64,000 nt of DNA from Marinomonas ushuaiensis DSM 15871 (lineage in GTDB: Bacteria > Pseudomonadota > Gammaproteobacteria > Pseudomonadales > Marinomonadaceae). This document shows, piece by piece, positions 47,282-56,009 of the stretch. The stretch covers positions 1 to 64,000 of the forward strand of contig NZ_JAMB01000004.1 in NCBI RefSeq assembly GCF_000521805.1, given 5' to 3'. Every line of letters starts with the position of its first letter. The first letter of the stretch is position 1. The translations under genes were made by a program, and so were the position numbers. The notes under the pieces were generated by a model that saw only the letters and a program-made list of their open reading frames with translations, made no database searches and was not told where the DNA came from.

Positions 47282-49411
47282 TTAAACCTTCACTACAAAT
47301 TTTTCCATGGACTCCAATAAGGAGCGGTGTTGTAAAATACTTAAACATTCGTCTTCTTTTAGGTGGTTTAGCAAACCGTGAATGTCTTGGTTGTGGATAA
47401 TCTGCCATTCTGCACAAATCCATGTTCGGCAAAATTCTTTTTGAGATTCTTCTTGTTTTGATGACGCTAAATTGGCGTCTGGTAGTTGCGCTAGATGCCA
47501 ATAAAACAAATCTGGGTTAGAGGTAAGGCGTATCAAAGATGGTATTTCCACATCTGAAATAAGTGGTTTAAGAGCATTGTCGTGTTTATTGAGTGCAGTA
47601 ATAATAGCATTTGTATGCTTTTCCTCTGGTGCTCTTAGTAAGCCTAGATAACGAATAATGTTGCCTCTGTTTTTACCACCACTTAGCCAAGACAAAGGAA
47701 TAGAAAAGGTTAATCCAAAGGTAATAGGTAGAGACCAGTAGAAGAGTTCAGGACTTAGAAATAAAGCACTACTCGCCAAAGCTAAACCTAATGCTGTGTG
47801 GCTATAGTGGGCTCGACAGACGACTTTCCAAGAGTTAGCGCCATCATCACGAGATTGCGGTTTCCAGCCACTGTCACGGCCTCGTAGAATGTCGTAAACC
47901 ACTTGGAATTGAGAGAACATAAGAATCGGAGCGTATAAAGCAGACAAAAGTGTTTCGACAATAATGCTTAATGTCAGCAATATCGGACCGCCAAATGCAA
48001 AGCAACGGCGAATATTTAATAGGGCCGCAAACCAGCCATAGAGTTTAGGCGCTAACACCAGAGACATAGACAACACAAATAAAGAGCGTGCTTTTTCGAA
48101 GTCGAATACTGGCCAAGTCGGAAAAAGAGAGGGGTTGGCGAAATATTCAGGGCGAACAAAATAAGCCTGTACTGCCAAAGCAAAGCCTACGGCTATCAAT
48201 AAAAGCCAAAATATCGCGCTTAAATAAGACATAATGCCTGTGATTAAATGCAGTCTCGTAGCAAAATGAAAGCCCTTGGCAAATACGAAGGCTTTGTGTT
48301 GTAAGTTTCCCTGACACCAGCGTCTATCACGCACAATGACATCGATAAGTGACGGTGGCGCTTCTTCATAAGATGCCTGTAAATCCGTGTCAAATCGTAC
48401 CCCCCAACCAGCACGTCGTAACAAAGCGGCTTCCATAAAGTCATGGCTCATTACATGACCACCAAAAGGTGCTTTACCTTCAAGAATTGGCAGACCACAA
48501 GCTTGAGAAAAGGCCTTGGTTCGAATGATGGCGTTGTGCCCCCAAAAATTTGAGGCACTGCCATGCCATGCCGCTAAACCCGAGGCGTAAACAGGGCCAA
48601 AACAATGATTAGCAAACTGCTGAATACGACCGTATAAAGTGTTTGCTCGAATCAATGTTGGCAAGGTTTGAATGAGACCAAGAGAAGGCTCTGCTTTCAT
48701 TCTTCGAGTTAAGCTTTGGAAGCAATCAGCACTCATTAAGCTGTCTGCATCCAGAACAATCATGCATTCATACGCACCACCAAATCGAGTGACCCAATCG
48801 GCAATATTGCCTGCTTTACGTTCTTTGTTGTTGTTACGACGACGGTAATAAATTGGACAAATAGACTGGTCGTTATTTAGTAATGAGTTGAAGGCTTCTT
48901 CTTCGGCTATCCAAGCGTCGGCTTTATTCGTATCGCTGAGAATGAAGAAGGCAAACTTACCCGGTGCTTTTTTGGATATGTCTTCATGCATTGCTTGAAT
49001 ACTGGCGCGAATACGAAGCGGATCTTCATTATAAACAGGTAACAAAATGGCAGTAACATTTTCTACTTCTTGCTCTTTTCGACGACGAGAAAAAGGAGAC
49101 AGCTGACTGAATAACCCTAAAGTTGCTTGAGAAAAAGCAAAAGAAATCCAGCTAAAGTTAATACAAAAAAGTAATAGAAATAACCACTGTAATCCAGCGA
49201 TGCCATTGATACTAAGTACCAAATACATTTCAGTCGCGCCATACCAAGACAACGCGATAGTCATAAGGACAACAAATAATCGTGCTAAAAAAGTGGTTAG
49301 TGCAAAAGATTGAAACATGGTCCCAAGAGGTTTACTTGACTCATTCACTGCGTGACGAGGCATGTTAAGAGGGGACTCCTGCGGTAATGCGAGTTTCGCT
49401 TTAGTCAACAT
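47282..49411 (-). CDS. opgH: Glucan biosynthesis glucosyltransferase H
   Basis: A 709-residue inner-membrane glycosyltransferase (GT2) that builds the beta-1,2-linked backbone of osmoregulated periplasmic glucans from UDP-glucose. Conserved parts are the DAD region (VLDADSLMSADC), the ED-type motif and RRWCQGNLQ (QxxRW region), between N- and C-terminal membrane helices. It is shorter than E. coli OpgH (847), mainly at the N-terminus. The ATG at 49411 lies 2 bp after opgG, with GAGGAATAACA as ribosome site. Confidence 0.95.
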   Translation of the reverse strand: MLTKAKLALPQESPLNMPRHAVNESSKPLGTMFQSFALTTFLARLFVVLMTIALSWYGATEMYLVLSINGIAGLQWLFLLLFCINFSWISFAFSQATLGLFSQLSPFSRRRKEQEVENVTAILLPVYNEDPLRIRASIQAMHEDISKKAPGKFAFFILSDTNKADAWIAEEEAFNSLLNNDQSICPIYYRRRNNNKERKAGNIADWVTRFGGAYECMIVLDADSLMSADCFQSLTRRMKAEPSLGLIQTLPTLIRANTLYGRIQQFANHCFGPVYASGLAAWHGSASNFWGHNAIIRTKAFSQACGLPILEGKAPFGGHVMSHDFMEAALLRRAGWGVRFDTDLQASYEEAPPSLIDVIVRDRRWCQGNLQHKAFVFAKGFHFATRLHLITGIMSYLSAIFWLLLIAVGFALAVQAYFVRPEYFANPSLFPTWPVFDFEKARSLFVLSMSLVLAPKLYGWFAALLNIRRCFAFGGPILLTLSIIVETLLSALYAPILMFSQFQVVYDILRGRDSGWKPQSRDDGANSWKVVCRAHYSHTALGLALASSALFLSPELFYWSLPITFGLTFSIPLSWLSGGKNRGNIIRYLGLLRAPEEKHTNAIITALNKHDNALKPLISDVEIPSLIRLTSNPDLFYWHLAQLPDANLASSKQEESQKEFCRTWICAEWQIIHNQDIHGLLNHLKEDECLSILQHRSLLESMEKFVVKV

Positions 49412-49413
49412 TG

Positions 49414-51024
49414 TTATTCCTCTAACCAGCGGTATAACCAAGTGGGAGCTGCGGCTTTATCATCTTGTTTAAGTTGAACGCGTAGTTCTGTGCTGCTTGC
49501 GCCTTCAGGGTCAAAGGTGAAAAAAGCTCGTACGCCATTGTTGTAAGGGTTTTTTGTAAGGTGCGCTTCAACGACTTTACCTTGGCTCGTACTGGCCTCT
49601 ATTGTTAAATCATCAATGTTGACGTCTGGCATCTTGTTAAAATCAATAACGACTTCTGGATCTTTCCCAAACAGCTTGGTGCCTTTTGCGCTGCGAACAA
49701 TACGAGGGAAGTTAAGTGATACAGGTGTGTCATTTGACCATGTCATCAAGTATTGGTAAGTGTAGGCGTTGTCTTTTTTCAAACCATCTTTTGGCTGCCA
49801 GAAGGCGACTATGTTGTCATTACTTTCTGCAGCGGAAGGAATCTCAACCAATTCAATATGCCCATCTCCCCAATCGTTTATTGGTTTAATCCAAGCGGAA
49901 GGGCGTGTTTGATAATGTGCTTCTAAATCTTGATAGTCAGACAGGCTTCGACTGCGTTGAATCAAACCAAAACCTTTTGGTGATTTGTCTGAAAATGCAC
50001 TGATTTGTAAATCTTTTGGATTATTTAACGGACGCCATAGCATTTCGTCTTTCCCTGTAAGGATTTGCAAACCGTCAGAATCATGAACGGCTGGACGATA
50101 ATCAGGAATGTCTGATGCATCAAGCGAGCTGTTGTGCATAAACATCGACGTCAAAGGGGCAATCCCGACATGCTGTAAATCCACTCGAGGAAAGAGGGTA
50201 GATTTCACTTCCATGCGAGTGGGTTTACCTGGATAAATACCAAAACGATACGCACCGGTAATGCTTTTGCTGTCTAGCAATGCGTGAACAACAATAGCGT
50301 CTTGACTTGATGCTGGGCGCTCAATCCAAAACTGTGTGAACATAGGGAACTCTTCACCTTTTGGTTGTGCTACATCTACAGCAAGACCACGAGCAGATAA
50401 ACCGTATGTTTGGCCTTTTGAAATGGCTCTGAAGTAACTTGCGCCCTGAAAAACCACAAATTCATCGTTGTAATCTTCGCGATTAATAGGGTAATGCAAA
50501 CGTAATCCGGCGTATTTTCCGACCTCAGAAATTAACTTTCTGATTTCTTCATTTGGTGTAGAAAAAGAATCTGGTGACATTGCTAATGGAAAAGAGTGCG
50601 CGTTTTCAACCACATTAATTGACACTAAATCTTTGAATAAAAAACCGGGCGCAAACAATTGTACGGAAAACTTAGTTGGAGTATTTCCCCACACGGCTTG
50701 GTTTTGTTGAAAGTTGATTTGGCGATAAGTGCTGTAATCCATATCGATTAAAGATTGTGGCGCTTTGCCGATGGGCTGCATTGGTGCCTGTGACAGTTTT
50801 TTGGCCAGGTCAATCACGGTTTGATATGAAAACGGTGACCCTATCGGTTTTATATTTTCAGTTGATTTTGTATTTGCCGTGCTCTTGGTACTTGTTGAAA
50901 TATCAGTGCTCGAGGATTCTGCATGGACTGATATGTTGATCATGAAGGACGCAAGTATAGAAAAGACAGTAACAAACAATGATTTGACAGAATGATAGCT
51001 AGAAAATGCAATAGATGACTTCAA
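49414..51024 (-). CDS. opgG: Glucans biosynthesis protein G
   Basis: A 536-residue periplasmic protein needed for branching of the glucans. A signal peptide (residues 1-36, ending VHA|ES) is followed by a Ser/Thr-rich linker, then the OpgG domain with SPFSYQTVIDLAKKLSQ and SAWIKPINDWGDGHIELVEIP. Length slightly exceeds E. coli OpgG (511). It is first of the opgGH pair, transcribed together. Confidence 0.94.
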   Translation of the reverse strand: MKSSIAFSSYHSVKSLFVTVFSILASFMINISVHAESSSTDISTSTKSTANTKSTENIKPIGSPFSYQTVIDLAKKLSQAPMQPIGKAPQSLIDMDYSTYRQINFQQNQAVWGNTPTKFSVQLFAPGFLFKDLVSINVVENAHSFPLAMSPDSFSTPNEEIRKLISEVGKYAGLRLHYPINREDYNDEFVVFQGASYFRAISKGQTYGLSARGLAVDVAQPKGEEFPMFTQFWIERPASSQDAIVVHALLDSKSITGAYRFGIYPGKPTRMEVKSTLFPRVDLQHVGIAPLTSMFMHNSSLDASDIPDYRPAVHDSDGLQILTGKDEMLWRPLNNPKDLQISAFSDKSPKGFGLIQRSRSLSDYQDLEAHYQTRPSAWIKPINDWGDGHIELVEIPSAAESNDNIVAFWQPKDGLKKDNAYTYQYLMTWSNDTPVSLNFPRIVRSAKGTKLFGKDPEVVIDFNKMPDVNIDDLTIEASTSQGKVVEAHLTKNPYNNGVRAFFTFDPEGASSTELRVQLKQDDKAAAPTWLYRWLEE

Positions 51025-51259
51025 GATGAAACTCCCTTATTCCGTATTTAATCTTCGCCATTTATTAGGGCTACTTAATTAAGAGTTATCATATCTTAGC
51101 TATTTGTAAGGTTGGGGATGGGGAGTTTCAGTTAATTGTAAAGAGTGAGCGTACACGGTGTTTTCTTAGAAGGAAGATGAAATAAAGCCCACATTATCAA
51201 ACAGATAGCATGGGATTTTACGTTGTTTGTCTAAGTGAGACGAGTAGAAGTCATCTGAA

Positions 51260-51487
51260 TTATTCTTGAGAGCCTAAAAGAGTAATCGTTTGCTTAATTT
51301 GTCTTAGAATAAGTTGTAGTTCATTTTTATAGTCGGATCGAAATTTTTTATTGCTCAAGCTGTCTCCAACGCGCCAATAAATCGAATATAAAAGCACTTT
51401 TGTGATTTTATCTCTTAGTTCAATAAGCTCTGCACTGTTGCCGGGAGTGGAATAGTCAGATAAAAAAGAGTGATAACCATTGTTCAT
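51260..51487 (-). CDS. Small hypothetical protein
   Basis: A 75-residue frame with a plausible helical content (ELIELRDKITKVLLYSIYWRVGDSL). No family or strong ribosome site was recognised; it lies between opgG and a LysE-family remnant. It may be a real small gene or chance. Confidence 0.35.
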   Translation of the reverse strand: MNNGYHSFLSDYSTPGNSAELIELRDKITKVLLYSIYWRVGDSLSNKKFRSDYKNELQLILRQIKQTITLLGSQE

Positions 51488-51531
51488 TCATTGAAAGTGT
51501 TTAAACGCAATATCGTCGTCTGGTTTGATAA

Positions 51532-51910
51532 AAGACAAACCGCTTTTATCTTGGATACTCTATTGTGAAGGGGTCTTTTAAAAAAATCAGCTACAGAAAG
51601 TGAGAAAAAAAACGATAGCACCTCTAACTCTGCTTTTTGGAGTGGTTTCTTTGTAAACGCATTGAACCCTAAAGCCGCTGTGTATTTTATATCTTTGTTT
51701 TCTGTGGTTCTTTCACCAAATATGTCAATTTCAAATCTAATACTGGTAGTCGTGTTGATTATTTGTCTTCAAATGGCATGGTACTTAACCTTTATTTTCG
51801 TTGTTACTCTTCCAAAGGTAAGACCTATATTCAATCGCTATATTCACTTTATAGACAGAATATTGGGCGGCGCCATGTTATTGATGGGAGCTTATAGGGT
51901 TGCTTTTTAG
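51532..51910 (+). pseudogene. 5'-truncated LysE/RhtB-family exporter
   Basis: An open frame starting after two stops (TGA TAA, 51526-51531) encodes YLGYSIVKGSLKKS, then FWSGFFVNALNPKAAVYFISLF and a last transmembrane segment GGAMLLMGAYRVAF. These are the second-half features of LysE/RhtB amino acid exporters. About 80 N-terminal residues, including the first two or three helices, are missing and are not found upstream. A decayed gene is most likely. Confidence 0.75.
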
Positions 51911-52090
51911 ATAGTGAATTGCGTTTTAGATAGTAGATTAACGACGTCGAATCCAGAGCGTCGTAGATCAAATAATTTGATTAAAAGGCCATATTATCTG
52001 ATATTAAAACCCAATAGATAATATGGCTTTCAGTACAGTAAACGATTTAACCAATGCGTCAAAGAACCGATTACACAATGCTTGTTATCG

Positions 52091-52876
52091 TTAAATTCGG
52101 TTAAGCAGTTCTGTTTTTTTCGCGTTATATTCGTTTTCAGAAAGGGCACCAGCGTCTTTTAATTTAGCCAGTTTTTCTATTAATTGTATGGTTTCATCAA
52201 CAGAAGATGTATTAGGCATATTGCTGTTTATTTGCTGGGCATGGTTACTTGTCTGAGACACACTGTTGTTCTCTGGCGTAAAGGTATTTTGCATTGGTTC
52301 AGCGAAATTACGTTGTGGTACCTGTGCAATACCAGCTCCTGAGATAATAGGTAAACTGTTTACAGAGATGGTGCCGTATTGGCTGCTAAAAGTAAGTGAC
52401 GTATCACCACCTTGTTGTTGGCTTACGCCACCAATATTATTGTCTAAGGTATTATAAACGGTCACTTGACCATTAAGTTCAACCGCTAAACGATTTGGAA
52501 ATACAGCGTAGCGAATATTATTTTGTGCACCACTGCTGAATGGTTGTCCTAAATCTTCTGGCCACCATAGACTACTGCCTGGTGTCCCTTGTGGAATAGG
52601 AACAAATATTTCAAGAGTCGCAAGGCCATTCGATAAGTCATTACAAAGGTTGTCTACCGTGTTTTTTAAACCATTATTAAACATATCGCCAACCATGGTC
52701 ATGCCACCACGCATCCATTGACCACCACCACCTAATTCTTGGCAGTTAAATTGAGCCATGCTACCAGAACCGTTATTGACTGCGATCAGCATATGAACGA
52801 CAGCGTCGTAACTAAGGTTGTATTTACTACAAAGACTATTAACCAATTGTTGGCCACTTTGAGTAAGGTTTTGCAT
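52091..52876 (-). CDS. SHOCT-domain protein
   Basis: A 261-residue protein with no signal peptide. The N-terminal 190 residues are not assigned (glycine/asparagine rich), and the last 30 (IEKLAKLKDAGALSENEYNAKKTELLNRI region) form a SHOCT motif, a short helical oligomerisation module. The start has GGAG 7 nt upstream. No operon partner is near. Function unknown; a stress-related or surface role has been proposed for other SHOCT proteins. Confidence 0.75.
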   Translation of the reverse strand: MQNLTQSGQQLVNSLCSKYNLSYDAVVHMLIAVNNGSGSMAQFNCQELGGGGQWMRGGMTMVGDMFNNGLKNTVDNLCNDLSNGLATLEIFVPIPQGTPGSSLWWPEDLGQPFSSGAQNNIRYAVFPNRLAVELNGQVTVYNTLDNNIGGVSQQQGGDTSLTFSSQYGTISVNSLPIISGAGIAQVPQRNFAEPMQNTFTPENNSVSQTSNHAQQINSNMPNTSSVDETIQLIEKLAKLKDAGALSENEYNAKKTELLNRI

Positions 52877-53087
52877 GCATTTCTCCCTAAATAAGTTGAT
52901 TAACGGAGAGCTGTTCAGCTTCGTGTGTTAGCAGGTTCCGCGGTGCGTGCAGTCTATCATAATGATGATGAACTAAATGCGACTTAATTGTTTATTTTTC
53001 GAACAGTTTTGATTGGCTTTATAATATTGAAAATAAAAGTGAATATGATGGGTGTAAACACGATAACGAAGCTGATGTATAAAAAAT

Positions 53088-53124
53088 AACCTCGCAACCT
53101 TTAACAGGTTACGAGGTTATTTAT
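53088..53124 (-). terminator. Terminator of the carboxynorspermidine operon
   Basis: AACCTCG and AACCT (53088-53100) pair with AGGTT and CGAGGTT (53106-53118) with one mismatch; on the minus strand a U-run ATTTTTTATA follows. Confidence 0.8.
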
Positions 53125-53152
53125 TTATCATTATCTTGTTGTAAACTAACGC

Positions 53153-54391
53153 TTAAAGCGTAAAAGGGCGGTCACCATTTTCATCTTTAATACGAGTCGG
53201 AAGACCCATGTCGTTAAGCAAACCTAGGAAAGGTTTTGGATCAAGCTGCTCGACGTTACGCATTTCTTTTGTATCCCAAGTACCATTAGCGACAAGGATT
53301 GCTGCTGCAACAGGTGGCACACCCGCAGTGTAAGAAATACCTTGGCTGCCTACTTCGTTGTACGCATCTTTATGATCCGCTACGTTGTAAATAAAGACTT
53401 CTTTTTCTTTGCCATCTTTGATGCCTTTCACAACATCACCGATGCACGTTTTACCTGTGTAATCAGGCGCAAGAGAATAAGGATCAGGAAGTACGGCTTT
53501 TACTACTTTAAGTGGCACAACTTCTAAACCTTCAGCCGTTTTTACTGGCTGCTCAGAAAGCAAACCTAGACTGTTTAATACAGTAAATACATTGATGTAA
53601 TGCTCGCCAAAGCCCATCCAAAAACGTACGTTTGGCACGTCTAGGTTTTGAGAAATAGAATGCACTTCATCGTGGCCTGTCATGTAAGCCGTTTGCTTAC
53701 CAACAACCGGTAGATCGTCAGTTCGGCTGATCTCGAACATTTTGTTTTCTTGCCAAGCGCGATTCTGCCAAGAGTAAACACGACCGGTAAATTCACGGAA
53801 GTTAATCTCTGGGTCAAAGTTCGTCGCGAAGTATTTGCCGTGGCTGCCAGCGTTGATGTCGATAATATCGATATCGCTAACAGTGTCGAAATAATCATTG
53901 TACGCAAGTGCCGCGTACGCGTTTACAACACCTGGATCAAAACCTACGCCAAGAATAGCGGTTACGCCTTTGTCTTTACATAATTCGCGGCGTTTCCATT
54001 CGTAGTTTGCGTACCAAGGTGGCGTTTCACAAATTTTCGCTGGGTCTTCGTGGATCGCTGTGTCTAGGTAAGCAGCGCCTGTTTCAAGACACGCTTCCAA
54101 TACAGACATATTGATAAAAGCGGAACCCACATTGATCACGATTTCAGATTCAGTTTCTTTGATCAATTTAACCGTAGCGGTGACATCAAGAGCGTCTAGG
54201 GCGAATGCTTGAATGCGGCCCTCTACTTTCATGCTGCCTTTGTCGAGGACACTGGATACAATATCGTCGCATTTCGTAACGCTGCGCGAAGCAATTGCGA
54301 TATTGCCCAGTGTGTCATTGTGTTGGGCGCATTTGTGGGCTACAACACGAGCCACGCCTCCGCCGCCAATTATTAGGACATTCTTTTTCAT
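53153..54391 (-). CDS. Carboxynorspermidine dehydrogenase
   Basis: A 412-residue NADPH enzyme of the saccharopine-dehydrogenase family that joins aspartate semialdehyde with a diamine to make carboxy(nor)spermidine. The N-terminal nucleotide fold GGGGVARVVAHKCA and GFDPGVVNAYA, DINAGSHGKYFATNFDPEINFREF are typical. It lies 33 bp after nspC on the same strand, as in other proteobacteria. I use the ATG at 54391 with GGAG upstream; the TTG at 54406 is an alternative. Confidence 0.93.
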   Translation of the reverse strand: MKKNVLIIGGGGVARVVAHKCAQHNDTLGNIAIASRSVTKCDDIVSSVLDKGSMKVEGRIQAFALDALDVTATVKLIKETESEIVINVGSAFINMSVLEACLETGAAYLDTAIHEDPAKICETPPWYANYEWKRRELCKDKGVTAILGVGFDPGVVNAYAALAYNDYFDTVSDIDIIDINAGSHGKYFATNFDPEINFREFTGRVYSWQNRAWQENKMFEISRTDDLPVVGKQTAYMTGHDEVHSISQNLDVPNVRFWMGFGEHYINVFTVLNSLGLLSEQPVKTAEGLEVVPLKVVKAVLPDPYSLAPDYTGKTCIGDVVKGIKDGKEKEVFIYNVADHKDAYNEVGSQGISYTAGVPPVAAAILVANGTWDTKEMRNVEQLDPKPFLGLLNDMGLPTRIKDENGDRPFTL

Positions 54392-54424
54392 TAAACTATT
54401 CTCCAAGGTTTGAGTCGGACAGAA

Positions 54425-55522
54425 TTAAGATAAATTCTGTTCAAAGTCGTTGTAATCAAATTCTCTAACGAGTTCAATGCTACCGTCCAATTGACGTATG
54501 GCAATAGAAGGCATTTTTACGCCGTTAAACCAATTCTTTTTCACCATGGTGTAACCCGCTGCGTCTTCAAAAGACAAACGGTCACCCACTTTTAATGCTT
54601 GCTTGAATTTAAATTCGCCGAAAATATCCCCTGCTAAACAGGATTTTCCGCAGATCATGTATTCGTGTTTACCATCGCAGGGCGCCATTTTAGCATTTTC
54701 ACGGTAAATCAATAAATCCAACATGTGGGCTTCAATAGAGCTGTCTACCACCGCCAAGTTTTTACCATTAAATAAGGTGTCTAAAACAGTCACTTCAAGA
54801 GTTGTACTCTTAGTGATCGAGGCTTCGCCTGGCTCCAAATAAACTTGAATATCGTACTTTTCTGAAAAGGTTTTTAAGCGTTGGCAGAATTGATCAATCG
54901 GATAACCTTCGCCTGTAAAGTGAATGCCACCGCCTAAACTGACCCATTTCACTTGTTGGATAAGGTGGCCAAAACGCTCTTCGATTAGCGTTAGCATGTC
55001 AGAGAAACGGTCGAAGTTATCGTTTTCACAATTGTTGTGGAACATAAAGCCAGAAATGTCATTAATGACGGTTTCGATTTTTTCAGGATCCCATTCGCCA
55101 AGACGACTAAATGGACGCGCTGGATCGGCGATTAAAAACTCAGACGTACTTACTTGAGGGTTTACACGTAAACCGCGCGTTTTACCTTCACTGGCCTTTT
55201 TAAAACGAGTGAACTGACCAATGGAATTGAAGATGATTTTATCGGAATGTTCTAACACTTCCGCGATTTCATCATCTGCATACGCCACGCTGTAAGCATG
55301 AGTTTCGCCTTGGAACTTGGTTTTACCCAGCTTCACTTCATACAAAGAAGAAGACGTTGTGCCGTCCATGTATTCCTGCATAAGATCAAACACAGACCAA
55401 GTTGCAAAGCATTTCAGAGCGAGCAAAGACTTAGCGCCAGACTGTTCGCGTACATAAGCGATCTTCTCTAAGTTCTTTAAAAGAGCTGCTTTGTCGATGA
55501 GATAATAAGGAGTCTTAATCAT
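54425..55522 (-). CDS. nspC: Carboxynorspermidine decarboxylase
   Basis: A 365-residue PLP-dependent decarboxylase of the alanine-racemase fold that makes norspermidine or spermidine from the carboxy precursor. LLALKCFATWSVFDLM carries the PLP lysine, and ISGFMFHNNCENDNFDRFS and MICGKSCLAGDIFGEF the active-site region typical of NspC. It is upstream in the pair with the dehydrogenase and is preceded by a long, possibly structured leader. Confidence 0.95.
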   Translation of the reverse strand: MIKTPYYLIDKAALLKNLEKIAYVREQSGAKSLLALKCFATWSVFDLMQEYMDGTTSSSLYEVKLGKTKFQGETHAYSVAYADDEIAEVLEHSDKIIFNSIGQFTRFKKASEGKTRGLRVNPQVSTSEFLIADPARPFSRLGEWDPEKIETVINDISGFMFHNNCENDNFDRFSDMLTLIEERFGHLIQQVKWVSLGGGIHFTGEGYPIDQFCQRLKTFSEKYDIQVYLEPGEASITKSTTLEVTVLDTLFNGKNLAVVDSSIEAHMLDLLIYRENAKMAPCDGKHEYMICGKSCLAGDIFGEFKFKQALKVGDRLSFEDAAGYTMVKKNWFNGVKMPSIAIRQLDGSIELVREFDYNDFEQNLS

Positions 55523-55566
55523 GGCAACCTGCCCGCTAGTGAAAGCGCTGTATTCTAGTGAAAGGA

Positions 55567-55940
55567 GGGGGCTTTTTCTAGCGTAAACGAAAGTATTTTA
55601 ATGAAGCTTTTACTGCACTTTTTTCAGTGCTTGCGGCTGCCGTCAAAGTTCGAATACCCGCCAAACATAAAAATAAGGTCATGATAAGGGAGGAACGACC
55701 GCAATCAGACACTGAAAACGCAGTTTTCACCACCTGCAACAACCGTATGGTAGGTTTTGTTGGTATGAATGAGAGAATCTAACAGACCATTCCCCACCCA
55801 ACTGCTCATTTATATGCTTGCTCTTATTTTTAGATCAAAGTGGGTCCCTTGAGTGAGGTCAAACGATAGTGTCGAGTGTTGGGTTTTACCTTGTTCTAAA
55901 CAGTGCGACGTAGTCAACAAAGAATCCCCTCCTAAAGGCA
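55567..55940 (-). other. Long leader/intergenic region upstream of nspC
   Basis: This region holds a GCACT/AGTGC hairpin with a TTTTTC loop (55615-55630), an imperfect inverted repeat near 55735-55765 and a possible 34-codon ORF (minus strand, 55578-55682) starting MTLFLCLAGIRTL and ending YFRLR. Repeated CTAGTGAAAG sits at 55536-55545 and 55555-55564, just before nspC. No coding gene is certain. It could be a polyamine-responsive leader; this is inference. Confidence 0.35.
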
Positions 55941-55966
55941 AAAAAAAGCCCCGCAAATGCGGGGCT
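55940..55966 (-). terminator. Intrinsic terminator of ppsA
   Basis: AGCCCCGC (55947-55954) and GCGGGGCT (55959-55966) with a 4-nt loop; on the minus strand followed by TTTTTTTGCC. It lies just past the ppsA stop. Confidence 0.9.
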
Positions 55967-56009
55967 ATCAAACTAGAGAGTGACATAACAATAAGGTCAC
56001 ATGCTGTGG

